A stretch of 64,000 nucleotides of DNA from Microterricola viridarii (GTDB lineage Bacteria; Actinomycetota; Actinomycetes; Actinomycetales; Microbacteriaceae), in contig NZ_CP014145.1 in the NCBI RefSeq assembly GCF_001542775.1, positions 744,001 through 808,000 on the forward strand, read 5' to 3'. Below the pieces are notes generated by a model that worked only from the letters and a program-made list of their open reading frames with translations, made no database searches and was not told where the DNA came from. Below are positions 43,285-52,308 of the stretch, in pieces (the stretch's first letter is position 1; the number at the start of each line of letters is the position of its first letter). Both the position numbers and the translations under genes were made by a program.

Positions 43285-44550
43285 GTGTCTGCAGTTGACT
43301 GGTTCACGACCGCCCGTTTTGGCATGTTCATCCACTTCGGCCTGTACAGCGGTGCCGCCAGGCACGAGTGGGTGCAGACGAACGAGAAGCTGACGGATGC
43401 CGACTACCGCCAGTATTTCGACAACTTCGACCCCGACCTCTTCGACGCAGGCGAGATCGCCCGCACGGCCAAGCAGGCCGGCATGCGCTACGTGGTGCTC
43501 ACCACCAAGCACCACGAAGGCTTCGCGCTCTGGAACACGCGGCTCAGCGACTTCAACGCGCAGGCGGCCTGCGGCCGCGACCTGGTGCGGGAGCTCGTCG
43601 ACGCACTGCGTGCAGAGGGCCTGAAGGTAGGCCTGTACCACTCGCTGATCGACTGGCACCACCCCGACTTCACCGTGGACTGGGTGCACCCCCGACGCGA
43701 CGACGAGAACGCGCACGCGCTGAACGAGGGCCGCGACATGGCCCGCTACCGCGAGTTCCTGCACGGCCAGATGCGCGAGCTGCTCACCGGCTACGGTGAC
43801 ATCGACTACCTGTTCTTCGACTACACCTACCCGGAGACGAAGCAGGGCTGGGCCGGCAAATCTGCGGAGGACTGGGACGCGGCGGGCCTGCTCGCCCTCT
43901 GTCGCGAGCTGCAGCCCGGCATGATCGTCAACGACCGCCTCGGCATCCCCGGCGACTTCGTCACCCCGGAGCAGTACCAGCCGACGTCGCCCCTGTTCAC
44001 CGACGGGGTGCCCGTGCTGTGGGAAGCCTGCCAGACCACGAACGGCTCGTGGGGCTATGACCGCGACAACGACAACCACAAGTCGGCCGACCTGCTGATC
44101 CGGATGCTGGCCGACTCGGTGTCGATGGGCGGCAACATGCTGCTGAACGTCGGCCCGAACGGCAGAGGAGCGCTCGACAAGCGCGACACCGCCTTGCTCG
44201 CCGAGATCGGCGAGTGGATGCGGCTGCACGAGCGGGCGATTGTGGGTGCCGGCCACGCCGTGCACACCCCACCGCGCGAGGGCGTCTACACGCAGCGCGG
44301 CAACAAGCTCTACCTGCACCTGTTCACCTGGCCGATGGGCTTCGTGCACCTGCCCGGGCTGGCCGGTGCGGTGAGCTATGCGCGGCTGCTGCACGACGGC
44401 TCGTGGGTGAAGATGAGCGTCTCCGACCCGGACCAGCAGGCGCTCGTCACGCAGCCGGCCGGCCAGGCCGCCGGAACCCTCACGCTGTCGCTGCCGACCC
44501 GCCGCCCCGACGTGGCGGTTCCCGTGATCGAGCTGACGCTCAGCGCGTAG
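43285..44550 (+). CDS. Alpha-L-fucosidase, glycoside hydrolase family 29
   Basis: Hydrolase of 421 aa releasing L-fucose from oligosaccharides. Motifs: ARFGMFIHFGLYSG at the start of the barrel, VVLTTKHHEGFALWNT (conserved His pair), GLYHSLIDWHHPDF, IDYLFFDYTYPE with Asp179 as probable nucleophile, and GGNMLLNVGPNGRG. It starts at GTG 43285 behind AGGAG and has no signal peptide, so it works in the cytoplasm on imported substrates. Monocistronic between the ilv terminator and the ROK gene; the shared promoter word suggests co-control with the 46-54 kb operon. Confidence 0.9.
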   Translation: MSAVDWFTTARFGMFIHFGLYSGAARHEWVQTNEKLTDADYRQYFDNFDPDLFDAGEIARTAKQAGMRYVVLTTKHHEGFALWNTRLSDFNAQAACGRDLVRELVDALRAEGLKVGLYHSLIDWHHPDFTVDWVHPRRDDENAHALNEGRDMARYREFLHGQMRELLTGYGDIDYLFFDYTYPETKQGWAGKSAEDWDAAGLLALCRELQPGMIVNDRLGIPGDFVTPEQYQPTSPLFTDGVPVLWEACQTTNGSWGYDRDNDNHKSADLLIRMLADSVSMGGNMLLNVGPNGRGALDKRDTALLAEIGEWMRLHERAIVGAGHAVHTPPREGVYTQRGNKLYLHLFTWPMGFVHLPGLAGAVSYARLLHDGSWVKMSVSDPDQQALVTQPAGQAAGTLTLSLPTRRPDVAVPVIELTLSA

Positions 44551-45012
44551 CCGTAGCCCCGCCCTGCGCCACTTCGTGCGTCTGCGCGCCAGGTGAGGTG
44601 GCGCGGAGGCGCACGAAGTGGCGCTGGGCGGGCCCGGCCAGCTGATGCAGGGGCGACGGCGGCGTCGCGCGGTATTGGCTTCGGTCGCTGGCGCTCCCTC
44701 GAGCCAACGGGGGATAGGCGAGCCGACGGGGGTTAGGCGAGCCGACGGGGTACGTGCGCCAGCTTGGGTGGCGAGGCCGACGGGGATCGGGAGGTCGACC
44801 GGGGATCGGGAGGCGGTTCTCGCCGAACGCCGCCTCCCAACCCGCCGAGTGCCTCCCGATCGGGAGCCGGGGCGGGAGGGTCGGCAGCCCCGCCCTGCGC
44901 CACTTCGTGGCGCTCCGCGCCAGGTGAGGTGGCGCGAAGGCGCACGAAGTGGCGCTGACTGGCTGGCTGGTGCCGGGCGGATGCCGGGGGAGCGGTGCGG
45001 GAGCAGCGTCGG
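44551..45012. repeat. Convergent intergenic region with duplicated 72-bp palindromic element
   Basis: No gene is supported in these 462 bases. A 72-bp element occurs at 44555-44626 and again at 44886-44957, same orientation, about 90% alike. Each carries inverted ends, GCGCCACTTCGTGCG and its complement (44566-44580 / 44610-44624 in copy one), and can fold into a hairpin. Between the copies lie a TTGGCT/AGCCAA dispersed element (about 44675-44707), a GGCGAGCCGACGGGG tandem pair, and the hairpin GGGAGGCGG/CCGCCTCCC near 44807-44840. The region probably ends transcription from both sides. Confidence 0.6.
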
Positions 45013-46188
45013 CTAGCCGTCGAGCAGCTCGACCTTCTCGCGCACCAGGTGCGCAGCGCCGAGCAGTCCGGCATCCGGCCCGGTGCTGGCCGCCTCGATG
45101 CGCAGGTTGCGCGTCACCAGCGGGTGGCAGCCCTCGTAGACTCGGCTGCGCACCGCGGCGATGAAGGGCTCGCACGAGGCCATGCCACCGGTCAGGAACA
45201 GCGCGTCCGGGTTGAAGAAGTTCACGACGCTCGACAGCACCTCGCCGAGGTACGTGCCAGCGGTGCGCACCAACGTGGTGGCGAGGGGGTGCGCGTTGCG
45301 GGCGAGCTCGATGACGTCTGAGGTCGTCTCGACGTCGACGCCGCGCTCGCGCAGCTGGCGCACCAGCCCGGCGCCGCTGGCCACGGTCTCGAGACAGCCG
45401 ATGTTGCCGCAGGAGCAGGGCTCGGATGCAGCCGCCGAGATGCGGGTGTGCGTCACATCGCCCGCCGCCCCCGTCGCACCTCGGTAGAGCGCGCCGCGCA
45501 CGATGATGCCGCTGCCGATGGCCGTGCCGGCTTTCACCGTGATGCTGTGCTGCTCCGCGGTGAGCTGCGCATAGTGTTCGCCGAGCGCCATCAGGTTGGC
45601 GTCGTTGTCGACGGCGATGGGCACGCCGGGGAACTCCTGCGCCAGCCGGTCGCGCACGGAGAAGCCCTGCCAGCCGGGCATGCGGGAGGGCAGCTCGACG
45701 CCGCCGAATTCCTCAGACGTCGGACCTGGCAGCGCGATCCCGATGCCGCGCAGCCTGCTCGTTGCGGCATCCGGGGCCGCCGCGATCATCTCGGCGAACG
45801 CCGCGCAGACGAGTCTGAGCGTCGCCTCCGGGCCGTCGTTGATGCGCACGGGGAAAGTCGCGGTCTCGTGCAGCACCCCGGCCAGGTCGACCCGGCCGAT
45901 GCGGGCGTGCTGCCCACCGAGGTCGGCGACGACGGCGAAGTCGGTGCCCTCGCGCAGGCAGAGGATGCGGGGCTTGCGGCCGCCGCTGGAGCTGCCAACC
46001 CCGCGCTCGATGATGAGGCCGCGCCGTTCCAACTCGGCCACGCGCAGCGACACCGTCGACGGGGCGATGCCGAGGGCTCTGGAGATCTCGCTGCGCGAGG
46101 TGGCGGTGCCGGAGGCGATGAGGTCGATGATCTGCTTCGTGTACTGCTCGTTGCCGTGCACGCCGGTGCGTGGGCCAATGGGCGACAT
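45013..46188 (-). CDS. ROK family transcriptional repressor (NagC/Mlc/XylR type)
   Basis: Regulator of 391 aa: N-terminal winged helix (SRSEISRALGIAPSTVSLRV, AELERRGLI, the wing with GRKPRILCL) followed by a ROK sugar-binding domain with the zinc motif CSCGNIGCLE. The kinase ATP-site glycines are altered (VVADLGGQHARIG), as usual in repressors. ATG 46188 (GAGGGA upstream) is preferred over ATG 46200. It is divergent from the sugar transporter operon, and a sequence just upstream of its start resembles the half-site of the palindrome before that operon, so it probably represses both until a sugar binds. Confidence 0.9.
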   Translation of the reverse strand: MSPIGPRTGVHGNEQYTKQIIDLIASGTATSRSEISRALGIAPSTVSLRVAELERRGLIIERGVGSSSGGRKPRILCLREGTDFAVVADLGGQHARIGRVDLAGVLHETATFPVRINDGPEATLRLVCAAFAEMIAAAPDAATSRLRGIGIALPGPTSEEFGGVELPSRMPGWQGFSVRDRLAQEFPGVPIAVDNDANLMALGEHYAQLTAEQHSITVKAGTAIGSGIIVRGALYRGATGAAGDVTHTRISAAASEPCSCGNIGCLETVASGAGLVRQLRERGVDVETTSDVIELARNAHPLATTLVRTAGTYLGEVLSSVVNFFNPDALFLTGGMASCEPFIAAVRSRVYEGCHPLVTRNLRIEAASTGPDAGLLGAAHLVREKVELLDG

Positions 46189-46201
46189 AATTTCCCTCAT
46201 C

Positions 46202-46216
46202 CTCGAATTAAGTAGA
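46202..46216. promoter_or_regulatory. Candidate ROK repressor half-site in its own leader
   Basis: CTCGAATTAAGTAGA matches CTCAAATTAAGTTGA at 46357-46371 in 13 of 15 bases and lies just before the ROK gene start. It continues into AGTAG-ACA-CTACT (46211-46223), a small palindrome. Fits autoregulation. Confidence 0.5.
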
Positions 46217-46272
46217 CACTACTGCTTGGGTGGCAGGACCCGTGTATTTGCGGCGTTACAAGACCGTAATGA

Positions 46273-46320
46273 ACAGACATCGGATGAAAGTTGACCTTTT
46301 TGCCCGCTGTCTGCGAGGAT
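46273..46320 (+). promoter_or_regulatory. Shared motif and candidate promoter of the sugar operon
   Basis: ACAGACATCGGATG (46273-46286) repeats the word before the upstream fucosidase gene; the right half of the palindrome is lost here (AAA in place of TCT). Five bases on, TTGACC (46291-46296) and GAGGAT (46315-46320, 18-base spacer) form a plausible -35/-10 pair. Transcription would start just before the 46339-46373 palindrome. Confidence 0.45.
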
Positions 46321-46338
46321 AACTTCAAGCAAGAACAG

Positions 46339-46373
46339 GATCAACTTGCTTTGAGGCTCAAATTAAGTTGATC
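46339..46373. promoter_or_regulatory. Nested palindromic operator before the sugar operon
   Basis: Outer arms GATCAACTT / AAGTTGATC (46339-46347, 46365-46373) and inner palindrome TTGAG-G-CTCAA (46351-46361) share one centre at 46356. Its AT-rich character and two-fold symmetry fit a ROK repressor site placed downstream of the promoter. The transcript leader here could also fold into a hairpin. Confidence 0.65.
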
Positions 46374-46472
46374 GTTCCCTGAGCACGTAACGAGGCATTC
46401 CCTCGCGAGGTGCGCATCCTGCATTACTAAAAGTGGCCGCGCGAGTGGCCCGCACTGAGGAGACATTTTTCG

Positions 46473-47729
46473 ATGAAGAAGATGCACATCGCAGCGGCTC
46501 TGACCGCTTCGGCAGCGCTCGTCCTGACCGGCTGCAGCGCCGGCGGCGCAGACGCAGGCAGCGCCGGCGGCGACAAGATCGTCGTTGACATGTGGGCAGG
46601 CAGCCAGGACGACACCGCGGCGCTCGAGGCCCAGGTCGCTATCGCCCAGAAGGCGAACCCCGACCTCAAGATCGAGCTGCGCACCGCACCGTGGGGCGAC
46701 TTCTTCACGAAGCTCACCACGAACATGGCCTCGGGCAACATGGCCTGCGTCACCGGCATGAACAGCGGAATGCTCTCCAGCTACACCGCCGGCTTCGCCA
46801 AGCTCACCGACGAGGACCTGGCCACCGCCGGCATCGTCAAGGACGAGTTCGCCGATGGCGCGATGGAGATCCTGAGCAACAAGGGCGACGCCTACGGCGT
46901 GCCGTTCGACATGGCCACCATGCTCACCTACTACAACGCCGACATGCTGGGCGAGACCGGTGCACCGGTGCCCGCCGACGGCTGGACCTTCGACGACTTC
47001 GAGGCAACCGCCAAGGCTGCCACCACCGACAAGCACGCCGGATTCGGCATCGGCATGGGCGGCTTCCAGTGGCAGGCCCTGCCCATCGCCAAGGCTGGCG
47101 TCCAGCCGGTGAAGCAGGACGGCACGCTCGACCTGACCAACCCCGCCTTCGTTGACGCAGCCACCTGGTACGGCGAGCTCGTCACCAAGGAGAAGGTCGC
47201 ACAGCCCGTCTCCTCCGCATCCGACACGGGCTGGGGCGAGAACCAGTACTCCAGCGGCATGGCGGCCATGGCTGTTGACGGCACCTGGAACGCTGTCGGC
47301 TACCTCGACAACGACCCCGGCTTCACCGCCGGCATGGCACCGCTGCCCGCCGGCCCGAACGGTTCGCTCGGCCTCGTGCTCGGCTCCGGCTTCGGCATCG
47401 CCCAGGACTGCGACAACAAGGAAGCGGCCCTCAAGGTTCTCGGCTCGCTGCTGAGCGTCGAGTCGCAGGACTACATCGCGTCCTCCGGCCGCAGCTACCC
47501 GGCCCGCGTCTCCTCGCAGCCGCTGTACTTCGAGTCGCTCCCGGCCGAGTACCGCGACCAGGTGCAGTCCGCTTTCGAGTCGGCCTTCAGCAACGTCCAG
47601 GGACAGTACGTCACCGACAACTGGTCCAAGATCGACACCTTCATCCAGCCGCAGCTGGTCAGCGTCTACAACGGTCAGGAGAGCATGGCCAACGTGCTCA
47701 AGACCGCTCAGTCGCAGTTCGGCAAGTAA
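46473..47729 (+). CDS. CUT1 sugar ABC transporter substrate-binding lipoprotein
   Basis: Extracellular sugar-binding protein, 418 aa, with lipobox LVLTGC (Cys21) after a short signal peptide. The mature part is a type 1 extracellular solute-binding protein: [54 protein letters not shown], and [13 protein letters not shown] late in the chain. The conserved aromatic residues suit oligosaccharide binding. ATG 46473 follows GAGGAG. First gene of an operon whose later members include a fucosidase, so fucosylated glycans are the likely ligand. Confidence 0.92.
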   Translation: MKKMHIAAALTASAALVLTGCSAGGADAGSAGGDKIVVDMWAGSQDDTAALEAQVAIAQKANPDLKIELRTAPWGDFFTKLTTNMASGNMACVTGMNSGMLSSYTAGFAKLTDEDLATAGIVKDEFADGAMEILSNKGDAYGVPFDMATMLTYYNADMLGETGAPVPADGWTFDDFEATAKAATTDKHAGFGIGMGGFQWQALPIAKAGVQPVKQDGTLDLTNPAFVDAATWYGELVTKEKVAQPVSSASDTGWGENQYSSGMAAMAVDGTWNAVGYLDNDPGFTAGMAPLPAGPNGSLGLVLGSGFGIAQDCDNKEAALKVLGSLLSVESQDYIASSGRSYPARVSSQPLYFESLPAEYRDQVQSAFESAFSNVQGQYVTDNWSKIDTFIQPQLVSVYNGQESMANVLKTAQSQFGK

Positions 47730-47763
47730 TCACTAACTAACGAAAGCGAGGAGTCCTCTCGAC

Positions 47764-48675
47764 ATGTCGAACGGTACTCAAACACCTCGTCGAGGGGCTC
47801 TTGCAAAGAGCGAATCCCGTCAGGCGCTGGGCTTTGTCAGCCCGGCCCTGGCGGGCCTCGCCCTGTTCACCTTCGTCCCCGTAGCACTCTCAATCGTGAT
47901 GGGCTTCTTCGACTGGCCCACCGTCGGGGAGAAGACCTTCGTCGGCTTCGACAACTACGTCAAGCTCTTCACCGACAGCCCCGACTTCTGGCCGGCGCTG
48001 CGCAACACGTTCGTGTTCGCACTGCTCTACGTGCCGATCAGCGTCGCGCTGTCCTACCTGCTCGCGCTCTCGCTGCACTCGCGCATCCGCGGCCGCGGCG
48101 CACTGCGCGTGCTCTTCTTCATCCCCGTGGTGACCCCGATGGTCGCCAACGTGCTGGTCTGGAAGATGCTGCTGCAGCCGCAGGGTCTGGTCAACGGCCT
48201 CTCGCAGACCTGGTTCGGCATCGAACTGCCCAACTTCCTCGCCGACCCGCAGTGGGCCATGATCATGGTCGTCATGATGAGCGTCTGGCAGGGCCTCGGC
48301 TACAACATGCTGATCTTCTCCGCCGCCCTCGAGCAGCTGCCGGAGTCGGTCGTTGAGGCCGCGCGCATCGACGGTGCCACCGGCATCCGGATGCTGTGGA
48401 AGATCACCGTGCCGCTCACCTCGCCGTCGATCTTCTTCGCGAGCATCATGACCATGATCAGCGCGATGCAGGTCTTCGTGCAGCCGCAGATGCTCACCGG
48501 CGGTGGCCCGGGCAACTCGACCCAGCCGATCGTGCAGTTCATCTACAACCAGGGATTCAAGTTCCAGGACCTCGGCCTCGCCGCAGCGGCCGCCTGGATC
48601 CTCTTCGCCATCATCATCGCAATGACCGCCGCGCAGTTCGGCGCTCAGAAGAAGTGGGTGCACTATGAGCACTAG
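47764..48675 (+). CDS. CUT1 sugar ABC transporter permease (MalF/UgpA type)
   Basis: Permease of 303 aa with six predicted TMs: GFVSPALAGLALFTFVPVAL in TM1, then the extracytoplasmic loop with FVGFDNYVKLF. The EAA coupling loop reads VVEAARIDGATGIRMLWKIT near residues 197-216. The late GGGPGNSTQPIVQFIYNQGF is typical of the family. It starts 34 bases after the binding protein gene and overlaps the second permease by 11 bases. No ATPase gene is in the operon; actinobacterial CUT1 systems commonly share MsiK. Confidence 0.95.
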   Translation: MSNGTQTPRRGALAKSESRQALGFVSPALAGLALFTFVPVALSIVMGFFDWPTVGEKTFVGFDNYVKLFTDSPDFWPALRNTFVFALLYVPISVALSYLLALSLHSRIRGRGALRVLFFIPVVTPMVANVLVWKMLLQPQGLVNGLSQTWFGIELPNFLADPQWAMIMVVMMSVWQGLGYNMLIFSAALEQLPESVVEAARIDGATGIRMLWKITVPLTSPSIFFASIMTMISAMQVFVQPQMLTGGGPGNSTQPIVQFIYNQGFKFQDLGLAAAAAWILFAIIIAMTAAQFGAQKKWVHYEH

Positions 48676-49636
48676 CAACACCTTGACCACAGCCCCGCCC
48701 TCCGCGGAGGGCTCGCACGCCACCCGCCTGCTGACCACCGCGAAGCCGCCGCGCAAGCGCCGCCGTGCCGATGACGCAGAGCAGGTCGCCGGCAAGTCGC
48801 CGCTCAACCGGGGCGAGAAGGTCCGCTTGGTCTTCGCCCACATCGGCGTCTACCTCGCCGCCGCCATCTTCATGGCGCCGCTTGTCTACGCGTTCTTCTC
48901 GGCCATGAAGCCGAACCAGGAAATCTTCTCGATGCCGCCGACGCTGATCGCGTCGGAGGTCCGCTGGACGAACTTCATCGATGTGTTCAGCTACGGCCCG
49001 TTCCTGACCTACATCGGCAACTCATTCTTCGTCGCGATCGCCGGAACGCTCGTTGTCTTGGCCGTGTCGACGATGGCCGGCTACGCCTTCGGCCGCCTGC
49101 GCTGGAAGGGCCGGGATGCCGTCTTCGTGCTGTTCCTCGCCACGCTCATGGTTCCCGCCGAGGTCATCGTCATTCCGATGTTCATCGTGATGCAGTGGTT
49201 CGGCTGGGTCGACACCTACCAGGCGCTGATCTTCCCGTTCGCGTTCACCGCGTTCGGTACCTTCCTGATGCGCCAGTTCTTCCGCGGAATCCCGTTCGAG
49301 CTCGAAGAGGCGGCCCGCGTCGACGGCGCAGGCCCGGTGCGCACGTTCCTGCAGATCATCCTGCCGTTGTCGAAGTCCGGCGTCGCCGTGCTCTCCGTGT
49401 TCACGTTCCTCGGCTTCTGGAACAGCTACCTCTGGCCGCTGATCGTGACCGTCGACTACTCCGCACACGGCACGCTGCCGATCGGTCTGGCCAGCTTCTC
49501 CGGCCTCACCGGAACCCGGTGGGACCTGCAGATGGCCGCCGCGATCATCTCGATGATCCCGACAACCATCCTCGTCATCGCCTTGCAGAAACACCTGGTC
49601 AAGGGCATCTCCATGGCCGGTCTGGGCGGTCGCTAA
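48665..49636 (+). CDS. CUT1 sugar ABC transporter permease (MalG/UgpE type)
   Basis: Second permease, 323 aa; six TMs after a cytoplasmic leader of about 55 residues rich in Lys/Arg (PPRKRRRADDAEQ). EAA loop: LEEAARVDGAGPVRTFLQII. Also FSAMKPNQEIFSMPP, FVAIAGTLVVLAVSTMAGYAF and the C-terminal LQKHLVKGISMAGLGGR, all normal for MalG-like subunits. It forms the heterodimeric channel with the preceding gene product. The ROK kinase gene begins 2 bases after its stop. Confidence 0.95.
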   Translation: MSTSNTLTTAPPSAEGSHATRLLTTAKPPRKRRRADDAEQVAGKSPLNRGEKVRLVFAHIGVYLAAAIFMAPLVYAFFSAMKPNQEIFSMPPTLIASEVRWTNFIDVFSYGPFLTYIGNSFFVAIAGTLVVLAVSTMAGYAFGRLRWKGRDAVFVLFLATLMVPAEVIVIPMFIVMQWFGWVDTYQALIFPFAFTAFGTFLMRQFFRGIPFELEEAARVDGAGPVRTFLQIILPLSKSGVAVLSVFTFLGFWNSYLWPLIVTVDYSAHGTLPIGLASFSGLTGTRWDLQMAAAIISMIPTTILVIALQKHLVKGISMAGLGGR

Positions 49637-49638
49637 GC

Positions 49639-50702
49639 ATGACGAACGCACAACGCCAGGGCACGACTCTGCCCGTGGCCGTGGCGGGAATCGACATCGG
49701 CGGGACCAAGATCTCTGCACTGATCGTTGACCGTGCCGGAACCGTGCTGGCCTCCGGCACGGTCCCGGCCCCGGCCAGGGAGGGCGGAACGGCGATGAGC
49801 CGTGCCGCGGCCTTGCTGGTTCAGGGCCTCGAGGAATCGCTGGGCCTGCGCGTCATCGCGGCCGGTGTCGGCGCGGCCGGCGTCATCGACGCCGAGACCG
49901 GCGTGATCATCGCCGCCTCGGAGTCCTTCACAGACTGGGCCGGGTTCGCGCTCGGCGACGACCTCGGTGAGCGGCTCGGGGTCGGCGTCGCCGTCGACAA
50001 CGACGTGAACGCCTTCCTGCTCGGCGAGACCCGCTACGGCGCGATCGCCGGCAGCCAGAACGCGCTCGGCATCATGCTCGGCACAGGGGTCGGCGGAGCG
50101 CTCGCGCTCGGCGGCGACGTGTTCCTGGGCGGCCGCGGCGCGGCCGGCGAGATCGGCCACACCCCCGGCTACAGCGACATCGTCTGCACCTGCGGCCAGG
50201 TCGGCCACCTGGAGACGCTGGCATCCGGCCGCTCCATCGCGGCCCGCTACAGCGAGCGAGCCGGTGTCGACGTCACCGACGCCGCCGTGCTCGTGGCCGA
50301 GCGCGCCCGTGCCGGTGAGGCGGATGCCGTTGCAACCTTCGACGCGGCCGGGCACGCCATCGCCCTCGCGATCGCCACGGCGGTCAACCTGGTCGACGTG
50401 CAAGATGTCGTCATCGGCGGGGAGTGCGTGGTGCATGGGACGTGCTGGAACCGGCGCTCCGTGAGACGCTGAGCAAGCACCAGCCCGTCTCCGGCTACCC
50501 ACTCGTCGTCGTGCCGAGCGCGCTCGGGGGCAACTCCGTTGCCATCGGAGCCGCGGCACTGGCCTGGCGGCTCGCAGACACGAACGGCGCAGCCGCGAAC
50601 AGCGCCGACATGAATGACGCGGCGGCGAACAACACAGCCGCGAGCAGCGCCGACATGAACAACGCACACAGAGACAGCGCGCTCCTCAGCGCACAAGCAT
50701 AG
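49639..50702 (+). pseudogene. ROK family sugar kinase, one-base frameshift near C-terminus
   Basis: ATP-dependent hexose or N-acetylhexosamine kinase by family. AGIDIGGTKISALIVDRAG (phosphate loop), VDNDVNAFLLGE (catalytic Asp), GTGVGGALAL and AGEIGHTPGYSDIVCTCGQV are visible. The zinc motif reads CTCGQVGHLE, with His replacing the usual third Cys. The frame is lost in the G run 50419-50422; one more G gives DVVIGGGVRGAWDVLEPALRE, and the protein then ends with a low-complexity tail holding two NSADMN/SSADMN-like repeats (restored length 354 aa). It probably phosphorylates a sugar released by the fucosidases. Confidence 0.85.
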
Positions 50703-50712
50703 GAACTACAGC

Positions 50713-52308
50713 GTGATTGAAGCATCGGAAATCTGGTCCGGCCCGCTCTCCCCAGTCGCAGAGGGCGGCCTCGTGCGCCCGCGCATCGGCATCGGCGGCA
50801 TCTCGATCGAGTCGAGCACGTTCTCGCCGCACATCAGCGGCGACGAGGCGTTCACCGAGCGCCGCGGCGACGTGCTGATCGGTTACTACCCGTTCATGGA
50901 GCCCGGCTCCGAGCTGCGTGAGGCGGCCGACTGGGTGCCGCTGTTGCAGGCCCGCTCGCTGCCGGGCGGCGCCGTCGCAAGGGAGACCTACGAGCGGCTG
51001 AAGGCCGAGATCCTCGACGGCATCCGCGAGCACGGTCCGTTCGACGCCTTCTACTTCGACATCCACGGCGCCATGAGCGTCGTCGGCATGACCGATGCAG
51101 AGGGCGACCTCGGCACGGCCGTGCGCGAGGCACTCGGCACCGACACCTTTGTCTCCACCTCGATGGACCTGCACGGCAACGTCTCGCGCACCCTCCTCGA
51201 CATGAGCGACCTGATCACCTGCTACCGGATGGCCCCGCACGAGGACCACTGGAACACGAAACAGCGAGCCATCTTCAACATGCTCGAGCGCCTGCGCTCC
51301 GCCGTCGGCTCCGACGTCGACGCCCGCCGGCCTTACAAGGCGTGGCTGCCCGTGCCGGTGCTGCTGCCCGGGGAGAAGACCAGCACGCGCATCGAGCCCG
51401 CGCGCACCATCTACGCCGAGGTGCCTGTCTCCGAGGCCCGCGACGGCGTCATCGACTCCTCGATCTGGGTGGGCTACGCCTGGGCCGACGAGGCACGCTG
51501 CCAGGCCGTCGTCGTGACCACCGGTGACGATGTCGAGGCGATCCGCGCCGAGACCGAGCGCCTCGGCAAGCTGTACTGGGACGCCCGCGACGACTTCGCG
51601 TTCGTCGCCGACGCCCTGCCGCTGGCCGCGTCGATCGCCGCCGCACTCGCCTCGAACGCGGCATCCGACGCCCGCCCGTACGTGATCAGCGACTCGGGCG
51701 ACAACCCGACCGCCGGTGGCGCGGGCGACGTCTCCTGGACGCTCGGCCAGCTGCTGGCCCGCCCCGAGTTCGCCGACGGCAGCGTCAACGTGGTGCACGC
51801 GTCGATCTTCGACGCCGCAGCCGTCGCCCAGGCCGTCGCGGCCGGCGTCGGCGGCACGGTCTCGCTCGAGGTCGGCGGCCGCGTCGACGGTGGCCCGTCC
51901 GGCCCCGTCGCCATCACCGGCGAGGTGTTCTCCATCACCGAGGGCGACTCGGATGCCGGCATCCAGGTCGTCGTCAAGGCCGGCGGCGTGCACGCCATCA
52001 TCACGGAACGGCGGAAGCCCTTCCACCACATTCACGACTTCACCCAGCTCGGCATCGACCCGAACCAGATGGACATCGTGTTCGTCAAGATCGGCTATCT
52101 CGAGCCCGAGCTCTACGCGCTGACCACTGGCGCCATCGAGGGGGAGCGCTGGAAGCTGGCCCTCACCCCCGGCGGCGTGGACCAGGACCTGCTGCGTCTC
52201 GGCCACTCGCACCTGGAACCGGGGGTCTTCCCCTTCGACACGACAGGCACGCCCGCGCTGCGCGCCGTCATCACCCGCCGCACGGCAGATGGAATCGAGA
52301 CCCTCTAA
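50713..52308 (+). CDS. M81 family (microcystinase C/MlrC-like) metallo-hydrolase
   Basis: Protein of 531 aa starting at GTG 50713 (AGGA 9 bases upstream). It has the MlrC two-domain layout: N-terminal DUF1485 with IGIGGISIESSTFSPH, FDAFYFDIHGAMSV and STSMDLHGNVS (metal-site His/Asp), and YRMAPHEDHWNT; C-terminal MlrC domain with ISDSGDNPTAGGAGDVSWTL. Named after an enzyme that degrades linearised microcystin, but most homologues sit in unrelated catabolic operons and their substrates are unknown. Position between a sugar kinase and a fucosidase argues for a role in glycan breakdown here. Confidence 0.85.
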   Translation: MIEASEIWSGPLSPVAEGGLVRPRIGIGGISIESSTFSPHISGDEAFTERRGDVLIGYYPFMEPGSELREAADWVPLLQARSLPGGAVARETYERLKAEILDGIREHGPFDAFYFDIHGAMSVVGMTDAEGDLGTAVREALGTDTFVSTSMDLHGNVSRTLLDMSDLITCYRMAPHEDHWNTKQRAIFNMLERLRSAVGSDVDARRPYKAWLPVPVLLPGEKTSTRIEPARTIYAEVPVSEARDGVIDSSIWVGYAWADEARCQAVVVTTGDDVEAIRAETERLGKLYWDARDDFAFVADALPLAASIAAALASNAASDARPYVISDSGDNPTAGGAGDVSWTLGQLLARPEFADGSVNVVHASIFDAAAVAQAVAAGVGGTVSLEVGGRVDGGPSGPVAITGEVFSITEGDSDAGIQVVVKAGGVHAIITERRKPFHHIHDFTQLGIDPNQMDIVFVKIGYLEPELYALTTGAIEGERWKLALTPGGVDQDLLRLGHSHLEPGVFPFDTTGTPALRAVITRRTADGIETL

